Below the pieces are notes generated by a model. That model saw only the letters and a list, made by a program, of their open reading frames with translations, was not told the DNA's origin and did not search any database. From positions 496,001-560,000 of the forward strand of contig CAVSMH010000008.1 of NCBI GenBank assembly GCA_963728965.1: DNA of 64,000 nucleotides. Direction: 5' to 3'. The stretch is from DASQZT01 sp963728965 (GTDB taxonomy: Bacteria > Acidobacteriota > Terriglobia > Bryobacterales > Bryobacteraceae). A program made the translations under genes and the position numbers. Each line of letters begins with the position of its first letter. Position 1 is the first letter of the stretch. This document shows, one piece after another, positions 35,703 through 43,534 of this stretch.

Positions 35703-38072
35703 GTGGGCGTGCTTGTCGTCGCTCCACCCGCTTGCCTGATCGCCGCGCCCGAGCCGTCGGTACAGGCCGACGCGCCATCCGGGCGCGTCGGCGGTTCGGT
35801 CACCGACGTTGCGGCTTCATCAGAGTCTTCCCGGTTTCCAGACCTCCTGGGGGATCTGTGCGAGAGCGACAGCCAGGACGACCCGACGCCGGAATCACCT
35901 GACAGCGTACTGCAGCCTCTCGCGTTCGCTCCCGGGCCTTTGATGGGGATGGTTTTTCCGACTCTTCCAGACTCGGCGCCGCCGGTTTCCATTGGCTATC
36001 CTCCGGATGTATTGCCTCTGGCGTCGACCGAAACGGATCTCGTCTCGGGATTGCACGTCCCTTCAATCGCGCACCTGCCTCCGACTCCGGCGGATGTTCC
36101 CGCCCCATCAGTGCAACAGGCCGATCTCGACGTCAATGACGACCGGCTGCTCCTGCCGGGCTTTCCGACTGACTCTTTGGACGATGGAAGGCTGCTTGCG
36201 CCGAGCGAACCGGGGCGGGCCAGCCAACCAGGATCAGCCGCGCCGGTGGTTGCCGCGGCCGGGACCACGGTTCCGCCCGTCGAGGCCGGCTTTGCGGGTG
36301 GTCGGCATTGGGCTTGCCGCGCGACTGCGGAGACCGAAGGCGCCACCGCGCCGGCGCGCCCATCCTTCTCTTCGATACGGGAAAGGGACGTCGCCTCGGG
36401 AGAGGCGCAGCCCGCCCCCCTGTCTGGCGTCGAGCCGCAGCTCATGAATGGGCAGGCTTCCTCGAGCGGCACGGCAGAGAACGCTGCAGCCCCGGAGAGG
36501 CAGACTCAGACGGTTCACTCGCCCGACCAGGCTGGCGCCGCTCGCAGCCGGCAAACCGGTCCCCGGCCCCATCGGAACATCGCCCCGATCGATCGCGAGC
36601 GAAGCGACGAACCCTCGGACAGGCAGCTTTGGGCATCGCCGGATGACGAGGTAGCGACCGGATCGGATCCGACACGTACCGGTGCGCCACTCGTCGAATC
36701 CCGTGCTACTCTCGACGCGGGCACCAGCGAACCCGCCGTGAAAGAATGGGCCCAACCCCTTACGCCAGCCAAGGGACCATCATTCGCGAGTGCAACAAAC
36801 GTGGCGGGGGCTACTCCCCTCCTGATCCGGCCGCCTTGGAAATTCTCTCGGTCCAGCGGGAGAGATGCGGGCGGCCAGGACACCCGCCGCCCTTCCGGCC
36901 CTGGCAATGAGCGGCCGTCACAGCAAAACGACGTTCACAATACGATGGCAGCCGCCTCAAACCCGCCGGTCTTCCCCGTGGTAGTCCCGACGAATACGGT
37001 ATCCGCGCCCGAACCATCCACGGTTGCGGAGGTCGAATCCGCGGAGGGGACGAGCCCTGAGGCGACAGTGAGGAACGCCGCGCCCGCAACCGGGCATCCC
37101 CGTCCGGTTGCGGACCGCAATTTCGCTACTCCGTGGCCGCCGGACGGCCGGCAAGCCGCCCATGGTGTCCCCGGCCGGGATTCGACAGGTCAAGCACCGG
37201 CCCCGGTGGCGATTGCGGGCCGGCTTGTGCCCCTGGACATCCCCGTGGACCCGATTGCCGTAAGCTCGACAGTGATCGAAGAGAGCTTGCCAGTCACGAA
37301 GCCGGCTGCTTCCTCCTATCGCCCTCCCGCTAGAGAAGCGATACCACCTATGACAGGAGGATGCGGGCCTCCAGCGGCGCCGCTCGCCGGGGAGCCGACC
37401 GCCGACGAGTCGCCGGATGGAAAAACAGCGGAGCACGAAGGGCAGCAGCCGGCGAAGGCATCCGGGTCCTCCCGGCCGCACGAACGCAGCGCGGAAGCGG
37501 CCACGGACCAGGCCGCGGCTGCCGGACCGCAGCTCGACCCCGCCACCGGCGATCAGGTGAGCTTCACACCCGCGCCAGCCAGGGCCGCCAGCGACCAGGC
37601 CTTCGACCGGAGGCAACCGCATGCTGCGGAGCCCACGCCGAGTCTGTACCACGCGGACGGCGCGCAGCCGGAAGCCGCCAAGCCTCCGCTCTCGGCCAGG
37701 AACATTACCTTGGAGATGGCCAACGGAGACCAACGCGTCGAAGTGCGCATGGTCGATCGGGGCGGAAGTGTGCACCTGGCGGTACGGACCCCCGATCCAC
37801 ACCTGTCGGGCGCGTTGCGCGAGAACCTGACGGATCTCTCGGCGCGCCTGGAACAGACCGGATTCCGCGCTGAATCCTGGCGTACTTCGGATGGTCTAAG
37901 ACGGGATCTCGAAACCATGCCGGGAGTTGCCGATCGCAATCCCCAATCCGATCCCGATGGACGCAGGCAGGGCGATCCCGAACCGCGCCAACCCGAGGAT
38001 TCCAAAGGTCAGCCCAATCGTAAGGAGAAAGGAAACGCATTCGAATGGTTCATGGCTTCTCTTCGCGAGTGA
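35703..38072 (+). CDS. fliK: Flagellar hook-length control protein, FliK-like
   Basis: 789 residues if GTG at 35703 is used; the true start is uncertain. Most of the protein is Pro/Ala/Ser-rich low-complexity sequence, as expected of the FliK ruler region. The C-terminal 130 residues resemble the FliK/Flg_hook domain: ITLEMANGDQRVEVRMVDRG, LAVRTPDPHLSGALRENL, LEQTGFRAESW. It is a secreted ruler that sets hook length and switches export specificity. First gene of the plus-strand flagellar operon. Confidence 0.7.
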   Translation: MGVLVVAPPACLIAAPEPSVQADAPSGRVGGSVTDVAASSESSRFPDLLGDLCESDSQDDPTPESPDSVLQPLAFAPGPLMGMVFPTLPDSAPPVSIGYPPDVLPLASTETDLVSGLHVPSIAHLPPTPADVPAPSVQQADLDVNDDRLLLPGFPTDSLDDGRLLAPSEPGRASQPGSAAPVVAAAGTTVPPVEAGFAGGRHWACRATAETEGATAPARPSFSSIRERDVASGEAQPAPLSGVEPQLMNGQASSSGTAENAAAPERQTQTVHSPDQAGAARSRQTGPRPHRNIAPIDRERSDEPSDRQLWASPDDEVATGSDPTRTGAPLVESRATLDAGTSEPAVKEWAQPLTPAKGPSFASATNVAGATPLLIRPPWKFSRSSGRDAGGQDTRRPSGPGNERPSQQNDVHNTMAAASNPPVFPVVVPTNTVSAPEPSTVAEVESAEGTSPEATVRNAAPATGHPRPVADRNFATPWPPDGRQAAHGVPGRDSTGQAPAPVAIAGRLVPLDIPVDPIAVSSTVIEESLPVTKPAASSYRPPAREAIPPMTGGCGPPAAPLAGEPTADESPDGKTAEHEGQQPAKASGSSRPHERSAEAATDQAAAAGPQLDPATGDQVSFTPAPARAASDQAFDRRQPHAAEPTPSLYHADGAQPEAAKPPLSARNITLEMANGDQRVEVRMVDRGGSVHLAVRTPDPHLSGALRENLTDLSARLEQTGFRAESWRTSDGLRRDLETMPGVADRNPQSDPDGRRQGDPEPRQPEDSKGQPNRKEKGNAFEWFMASLRE

Positions 38073-38551
38073 TGTTACCGCATTCACTCCCCACAATCCC
38101 CAAGAAAACGCCCCAGAGTTCTCCCGCCGTGGCCGGAACTCCAGCGGCGCCGGACTGGCGCGCGCTGTTTACGGGAACGACGACTCCCGTGACATCCGAT
38201 CCGCAGCCCGCGAACTCCGCGCCCACCGCCGAATCGGTGTTCGGGCCGAATCCCTGGATCCGCAACCCGACTGGCATGGGGCCGGATGGCGGTATCTACA
38301 GCTACAATCCTTACTACTTTGCCACCCCCCAGACCGCCGCCAAAGTGGCGCAGATGGTGGGAGGCACGGTGGTGCAGACCAACGCTTTCACGCCGCAGGG
38401 CGGCCCTTTCGCGCAGATGCAGCCTAACCAGATGGTGCAGCTGCCCGATGGACGGATGATCAATCCGGGCCTGGTGGCATCGTTCTACACGCACGGCTAT
38501 CCGCAGTCCTATATCAACCAGCTTGTCTCGGCGGAGATCGCCAACACCTAA
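38072..38551 (+). CDS. Unknown small protein between fliK and flgD
   Basis: 159 residues from the ATG that overlaps the fliK stop (TGATG); an in-frame ATG at 38045 would give 168. The N-terminal half is Pro/Ser/Thr-rich. The C-terminal half has ATPQTAAKVAQMVGGTVVQT and NPGLVASFYTHGYPQSYINQ. No family recognised. Its tight placement before flgD suggests a hook-assembly or export-related role. Confidence 0.7.
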   Translation: MLPHSLPTIPKKTPQSSPAVAGTPAAPDWRALFTGTTTPVTSDPQPANSAPTAESVFGPNPWIRNPTGMGPDGGIYSYNPYYFATPQTAAKVAQMVGGTVVQTNAFTPQGGPFAQMQPNQMVQLPDGRMINPGLVASFYTHGYPQSYINQLVSAEIANT

Positions 38552-38563
38552 AGGAGTACATCA

Positions 38564-38860
38564 ATGACACCGGCCATACAGTCCAATTCCAGCACCTCCG
38601 GTCTCTCCGGCGACACGCCCTCGAGCACGCCCCAGACCGGATCGACGGGCGTCGACAAGAACATGTTTCTGCAACTCATGGTGGCCCAGTTGCGGAACCA
38701 GGACCCCCTCAACCCCAGCGACGGCACGCAATTCGTGGCCCAACTCGCGCAGTTTCAACAACTCGAACAGACTCTGAACATGGGCCAGGACATTGCCGCC
38801 ATGCGGTTGGATCTGGACCAGATCTCGTCGGCAGCTTATGCCGCCACAACACAGGTGTAA
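38564..38860 (+). CDS. flgD: Short flagellar hook-capping protein FlgD
   Basis: 98 residues. Contains the FlgD N-terminal signature DKNMFLQLMVAQLRNQDPLN and FVAQLAQFQQLEQTLNMG. The C-terminal Ig/tudor hook-cap domain of full-length FlgD (about 220 residues) is absent. A Shine-Dalgarno AAGGAG lies about 10 bases before the ATG. It scaffolds hook polymerisation. Confidence 0.85.
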   Translation: MTPAIQSNSSTSGLSGDTPSSTPQTGSTGVDKNMFLQLMVAQLRNQDPLNPSDGTQFVAQLAQFQQLEQTLNMGQDIAAMRLDLDQISSAAYAATTQV

Positions 38861-38872
38861 CGGAGAAACGAC

Positions 38873-40147
38873 ATGTTTACTACTTCCTTTTCGACGGCCC
38901 TTTCAGCACTAAGCGCAACGTCCACTGCCATTGACGTGGTGGGCAACAATCTAGCGAACCTGAATTCACCAGGCTTCAAGACCTGCGAGGTCGTCTTCCG
39001 TGACCTGGTGACTCAATCGCTGGGCGCCGGACTCGGCGAGACACAAGTCGGATTCGGCACGGGACAGCCCCTTACGGTTCGCCATTTCACCCAGGGAGCG
39101 ATTCAGACCACCAGCGGGTTGCTGGACGCGGCGGTACAAGGGGACGGCTTCTTCGTCGTCAAAGACGATGCCGGCAACACCCTCTATACGCGCGCAGGTA
39201 ACTTCATGGCCGACAAATCCGGCAACCTGCTCACCGACACGGGCTGCCGGGTGCAGGGGTGGACGAACATCGGTTCCACCGCCTCCGGGGTGGACACCAA
39301 CGGCAAGATTGGCAACATCATCGTTCCGGTGGGATCGCTGAAGCCTGCCAATCCCAGCACGAAATTCACCGTCGACCTCAACCTCGACGCCACCACGGAA
39401 ATCAGCACCGACAATACCCCGGCATTTTCCACTCCCGTGACCGTATACGACAGTCTCGGCGGTGCGCACGTCCTCACGTTGAACTTCACCAAAACGGGGG
39501 AAAACCAGTGGAACTACAGTGCCACCATTCCCTCCGACGAGGTGGGGGGCGCAGCGGGCGAGGTCACCGAGGTGACGAACGGCAGTTTCTCGTTTGCCAA
39601 CAAAGACGGGTTGCTGACGGACCCGGCCGCGGATGCCGACCCGATCACGTTCAGCATCACTGGGCTGTCGGACGGCTCCCAGGATCTGACGCTCTCGTGG
39701 GATCCCTACACCAGCGGCGGGGTGGGGCGCATCACCCAGTTCGCTCAAAAATCCGCTTCCTCGGCGAACTCGCAGGATGGATCGGCGGCGGCGGAACTGG
39801 ATCGCGTAGGACTGGCGGACGGCGGCCAGATCCTGGCGCACTACACGGACGGCACCCAGGTCGTGGTGGGCCAGGTGGCGCTGGCTTCGATTCGCAACCC
39901 GGACACCCTGGTCGCGTCCGGCAATAACAACTTCCAGCTTAGTTCCGGAACGGCGACGCCATCGATCGGCCTGCCCGGTACCGGCGGCCGCGGCACCATC
40001 GTGGGCGGATCGATCGAAGCCTCGACCGTGGACATCGCCCGGGAGTTCACCCGCCTGATTGTGTACCAGCGCGGCTATGAGGCGAATTCGAAGGTGATCA
40101 CCACCGCCGACACAATTTCTCAGGACACCATCAACTTAATCCGCTAA
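38873..40147 (+). CDS. flgE: Flagellar hook protein FlgE
   Basis: 424 residues, typical for FlgE. N-terminal ALSALSATSTAIDVVGNNLA and NLNSPGFKTCEVVFRDL; middle D1/D2 beta domain; C-terminal EFTRLIVYQRGYEANSKVIT. It polymerises into the hook. It follows flgD by 12 bases. Confidence 0.95.
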   Translation: MFTTSFSTALSALSATSTAIDVVGNNLANLNSPGFKTCEVVFRDLVTQSLGAGLGETQVGFGTGQPLTVRHFTQGAIQTTSGLLDAAVQGDGFFVVKDDAGNTLYTRAGNFMADKSGNLLTDTGCRVQGWTNIGSTASGVDTNGKIGNIIVPVGSLKPANPSTKFTVDLNLDATTEISTDNTPAFSTPVTVYDSLGGAHVLTLNFTKTGENQWNYSATIPSDEVGGAAGEVTEVTNGSFSFANKDGLLTDPAADADPITFSITGLSDGSQDLTLSWDPYTSGGVGRITQFAQKSASSANSQDGSAAAELDRVGLADGGQILAHYTDGTQVVVGQVALASIRNPDTLVASGNNNFQLSSGTATPSIGLPGTGGRGTIVGGSIEASTVDIAREFTRLIVYQRGYEANSKVITTADTISQDTINLIR

Positions 40148-40154
40148 ACCGCCG

Positions 40155-40400
40155 ATGACTCCTCAGGAAGAAATTGCACCGATCGGCGATATTCCGATCG
40201 ATATCGAGATCGAGCTCGACCGGCGGACCATGTGTACGCGGGAGGTGCTGGAACTCGACGAAGGCAGCGTGATCGTAACGATGCGGTCCGCTGGCGAGAA
40301 CATCGACATCTACATCGGCGGCGTGCTGTGCGGCTCCGGTGAGGTGGTGGTGATCGAAAACACGCTGGGCGTGCGGATCACCGACTTCCGTGACGATTGA
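40155..40400 (+). CDS. fliN: Flagellar switch protein FliN (short)
   Basis: 81 residues covering just the SpoA/FliN domain: IPIDIEIELDRRTMCTREVL, then ELDEGSVIVTMRSAGENIDI and VVIENTLGVRITD. It forms part of the C-ring. It precedes fliO by 3 bases. A second, longer FliN-domain gene lies at 47642. Confidence 0.85.
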   Translation: MTPQEEIAPIGDIPIDIEIELDRRTMCTREVLELDEGSVIVTMRSAGENIDIYIGGVLCGSGEVVVIENTLGVRITDFRDD

Positions 40401-40403
40401 GGA

Positions 40404-40700
40404 GTGCGACGAATGGAAGAGTTGCGAGCCGTGGCGGCCGTGGTAGGAGTGCTGAGTCTCCTGGTGGGCACGTTATGGTGGCTCAGGAAACGCGGTCTGG
40501 CCATTTCAGTCCCGGGCCGGCGGCAGGCAGGACGCCGGCTCGAGTGTCTCGAGCGACTGCCCCTGGCACCTCATCACACGCTGCACCTGGTTCGTTTGGG
40601 CGGGCGGGCGATGCTGCTGGTATCCACTCCGGCAGGGTGTACGCTGCTCGACAGCGTGCCCCTGGCGGAGATGGGTATTGCCGGCGAGGTGGCACGGTGA
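40404..40700 (+). CDS. fliO: Flagellar export protein FliO
   Basis: 98 residues (GTG 40404; ATG 40413 also possible). One N-terminal transmembrane helix (AVAAVVGVLSLLVGTLWWL), then a short cytoplasmic domain with LECLERLPLAPHHTLHLVRL typical of FliO. It helps assemble the FliP export complex. Position between fliN and fliP supports the call. Confidence 0.8.
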   Translation: MRRMEELRAVAAVVGVLSLLVGTLWWLRKRGLAISVPGRRQAGRRLECLERLPLAPHHTLHLVRLGGRAMLLVSTPAGCTLLDSVPLAEMGIAGEVAR

Positions 40701-41434
40701 AGCAGTTGTGGTTAGGCATAACTCTGGCGGCTGCTCTGCCGCTGTCGGCTGCCCCGGCCGAACCTCTTTCCCTTCTCGGCATATCGGCCGGAAAGAACGG
40801 TTCCACAATCAGCGTGCCGATGCAGATCGTCATCCTGCTAACCCTGCTCACCCTGCTGCCGGCTGCCGTCACGTGCGTCACGCCGTTTCTGCGCATCACG
40901 GTGGTGCTGCACTTCCTGCGGCAGGCCCTGGGCACTCAGTCCACGCCCTCCAACCAGGTGCTCCTGGGGCTGGCGTTGTTCCTCACCATCATTGTTATGC
41001 AGCCGGTGGCGACCCAGATGTACCACCAGGGATGGGAGCCCATGGAGTCCGGCCAGATGACGGCGCAGCAGGCCATGGACCGGGCTGCCGGCCCGTTGCG
41101 TGATTTTCTGGTGCGGTTCGCTCGCGAAAAAGATATCAAGCTGTTCGTCGAAATGTCCCATGCGGCAGCTCCCCGCACTCCCGCTGACTTGGACCTGAAG
41201 ATCCTGATCCCTGCCTACATCCTCTCGGAGTTGAAGACCGGATTTCAGATCGGGGCAGTCCTGTTTTTGCCCTTCCTGGTAATCGACCTGGTGGTGGCTT
41301 CGGTCACTCTGTCGGTGGGCATGGTGCAATTGCCTCCAGTGATGATTTCCGCTCCCTTCAAGATCCTGCTGTTCGTGCTGGTTGACGGCTGGAACCTGGT
41401 AGTCGGGTCGCTCCTCAAGAGTTTCTATCGATGA
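40697..41434 (+). CDS. fliP: Flagellar export apparatus protein FliP
   Basis: 245 residues from the GTG that overlaps the fliO stop (GTGA). Signal-like N-terminus, then ITVVLHFLRQALGTQSTPSN, FLTIIVMQPVATQMYHQGW and C-terminal PPVMISAPFKILLFVLVDGW, all FliP hallmarks. It forms the core of the export gate. Confidence 0.95.
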   Translation: MKQLWLGITLAAALPLSAAPAEPLSLLGISAGKNGSTISVPMQIVILLTLLTLLPAAVTCVTPFLRITVVLHFLRQALGTQSTPSNQVLLGLALFLTIIVMQPVATQMYHQGWEPMESGQMTAQQAMDRAAGPLRDFLVRFAREKDIKLFVEMSHAAAPRTPADLDLKILIPAYILSELKTGFQIGAVLFLPFLVIDLVVASVTLSVGMVQLPPVMISAPFKILLFVLVDGWNLVVGSLLKSFYR

Positions 41435-41700
41435 CTCCGGACACCGTCGTACAGATCATCCGGCAGGCGCTGATGACCACTTTCTGGCTGGCGGCTCCGC
41501 TGCTCACGCTCGCTTTTGTCGTGAGCATCGTCATCAGCCTGGTGCAGATCGCCACCTCCATGCAGGACAATGCTGTCAGCACCATCCCCCGACTCGTGGC
41601 ATTCCTCGTCGGATTGCTGCTGATGCTTCCTTGGATGCTGCAAAAGACCATGTCGTACACGCTGGCGCTGCTCGGAGACTTGCCCAGGTATGCCCGCTAG
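41431..41700 (+). CDS. fliQ: Flagellar export apparatus protein FliQ
   Basis: 89 residues, two transmembrane helices. Start MTPDTVVQIIRQALMTTFWL and VSIVISLVQIATSMQDN match FliQ. ATG overlaps the fliP stop; the stop overlaps fliR by 11 bases. Confidence 0.95.
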   Translation: MTPDTVVQIIRQALMTTFWLAAPLLTLAFVVSIVISLVQIATSMQDNAVSTIPRLVAFLVGLLLMLPWMLQKTMSYTLALLGDLPRYAR

Positions 41701-42463
41701 CCTCACGCTGTCCGCCGCAACCCTGTTCGCGTTTCTGGTGGTCCTGGCGCGGGTGGCTGGAGCGCTGGTGTTCGTGCCGTTGCCCGGATTCAAGGGTGGA
41801 CCGGAGCCGGCCCGCGCCGCCCTGGCAGTCGGTATCACCCTGGCCCTGTCTTCGCGCTGGCCGCAGATGGAGGCTGCGACGGTATCACCCGCAACGCTGC
41901 TGGCATGGGTCGGGGCTGAAGCCGCCCTGGGCGTTGCCATCGGGCTCTCCGTGGCCATTGTTCTGGAAGCATTTGCCTTTGCAGCCCAGGTGTTGGGCTT
42001 GCAGGCCGGTTATGCGTACGCCTCCACGATCGACCCCAATACCGAGGCTGATTCCGGGGTGCTGCTCATCTTCGCGCAGTTGATGGCGGGCCTCCTGTTC
42101 TTCGCCCTTGGGCTCGACCGTGAGTTGCTGCGGCTGTTCGCCCTGAGCCTGGAACGGGTTCCGGTGGGCCGGTACACGCTCACCATGTCTTCCGCCGAAG
42201 CCATAATTCGCTTGGGGGCGTCGCTCTTTTCCGTCGGATTGCGGCTGGCCCTGCCGGTTGTAGCGCTACTCATCATGGTCGATGTGTCACTGGCGCTGCT
42301 GGGGCGGGTCAATGCACAACTGCAACTGCTTTCGCTGGCGTTCCCCGCTAAGATGCTGACCGCTCTGGCGCTGCTGGCGATAACCGGCGCTATGTTCCCG
42401 CGCATGCTGCTGGAGCTGGCCGGCCACGCATGGAACACGGTGGGCCGGATGCTGGGGTCATGA
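41690..42463 (+). CDS. fliR: Flagellar export apparatus protein FliR
   Basis: 257 residues, six or so helices. Contains ARVAGALVFVPLPGFKGGPE, QVLGLQAGYAYASTIDPNTE and PVVALLIMVDVSLALLGRVN, typical FliR motifs. Export-gate component with FliP and FliQ. Confidence 0.95.
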   Translation: MPASLTLSAATLFAFLVVLARVAGALVFVPLPGFKGGPEPARAALAVGITLALSSRWPQMEAATVSPATLLAWVGAEAALGVAIGLSVAIVLEAFAFAAQVLGLQAGYAYASTIDPNTEADSGVLLIFAQLMAGLLFFALGLDRELLRLFALSLERVPVGRYTLTMSSAEAIIRLGASLFSVGLRLALPVVALLIMVDVSLALLGRVNAQLQLLSLAFPAKMLTALALLAITGAMFPRMLLELAGHAWNTVGRMLGS

Positions 42464-42469
42464 GGCGGC

Positions 42470-43534
42470 ATGCCGGACCGGTCGGGAAAAACCGAGGAGC
42501 CCACACAACGGCGGCTGGAAAAGGCCCGCAAGGACGGCCAGTATCCGTCCGCCAAAGAATTCGTCTCTTCCCTGCAATTTATGGTTTTTCTGGCGTTGTT
42601 GGGAGCATTCGGGGCCCATTGGTTCAGCGGTTTTCGTCAGAGCGCGCGCAGCCTGTTCGTGCTGGCGTTTGCGGGCGATCTGCGGCCCGAGGACCTGACC
42701 CATCTCGCCTGGAAACTCTCCTGGAGCCATTTGGTGCCGCTGGCCGCGGCAGGCGTGGCCGTAGTGATGGCGACATTGGGGCTGCGGCTGGTCACGACGC
42801 AGTTCGGATTGAGCCTGAAGAAACTTGCTCCCGACTTTTCGCGGCTCAGTCCGGTATCGAAGCTGAGCGAGTTGCCACGCCAGAACCTTTCGGCATTGGC
42901 GCAGGCCGCGGTGCTGCTTCCCCTGTTCCTGTGGGCGGTCTACGTCATCGCCCGCGATGGGCTGGAAAATTTTGTATCCCTTCCGCTGCGCAGCGTGGAG
43001 AGCGCGTACGGCTTTGTGGCGGGCAGCCTGATGACGCTGTTCTGGAAAGCGGCCCTCCTTTTCCTGGTTTTTGGGGCGGTAGATCTCTTCCGGCAGATGC
43101 GGCGTCACAAGCGGGATCTGCGCATGAGCAAGCAGGACATCAAGGAAGAGATGAAGGAGATGGAAGGCAATCCGCAAATGAAGGGGCGGATCCGCCGGCT
43201 GCAACGCGACCGCGCGCGGCGGCAGATGATGAAGGAAGTCCCCAAAGCCACGGCCGTCATTGTCAATCCCACCCACTATGCGGTTGCCATCCGCTACCAG
43301 ATGGACAGCATGGCTGCTCCGCTGGTCGTGGCGAAGGGCAAGAACTACCTGGCGCTGCGCATCCGGCAGAAAGCTGTCGAAAATCAGGTACCGATTATCG
43401 AAAATCCGCCCCTGGCGCAGGCCCTGTACAAATCGGTCGAGGTCGGGCAGGAGATTCCGCCGCATCTCTACCGCGCCGTCGCCGAGATTCTGGCCTATAT
43501 TTTCAAGCTCATGAATGGGAGGCTTCCAGGCTAA
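42470..43534 (+). CDS. flhB: Flagellar export switch protein FlhB
   Basis: 354 residues. Start GKTEEPTQRRLEKARKDGQY is the classical FlhB N-terminus. Four transmembrane helices follow, then a cytoplasmic domain with the autocleavage motif NPTH in AVIVNPTHYAVAIRYQ. It switches substrate specificity from hook to filament. Confidence 0.95.
   Translation: MPDRSGKTEEPTQRRLEKARKDGQYPSAKEFVSSLQFMVFLALLGAFGAHWFSGFRQSARSLFVLAFAGDLRPEDLTHLAWKLSWSHLVPLAAAGVAVVMATLGLRLVTTQFGLSLKKLAPDFSRLSPVSKLSELPRQNLSALAQAAVLLPLFLWAVYVIARDGLENFVSLPLRSVESAYGFVAGSLMTLFWKAALLFLVFGAVDLFRQMRRHKRDLRMSKQDIKEEMKEMEGNPQMKGRIRRLQRDRARRQMMKEVPKATAVIVNPTHYAVAIRYQMDSMAAPLVVAKGKNYLALRIRQKAVENQVPIIENPPLAQALYKSVEVGQEIPPHLYRAVAEILAYIFKLMNGRLPG

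Noticed and set aside
40397..40696. Upstream extension of the fliP frame
   Set aside because: It overlaps fliO completely. The signal-like FliP N-terminus begins at GTG 40697.
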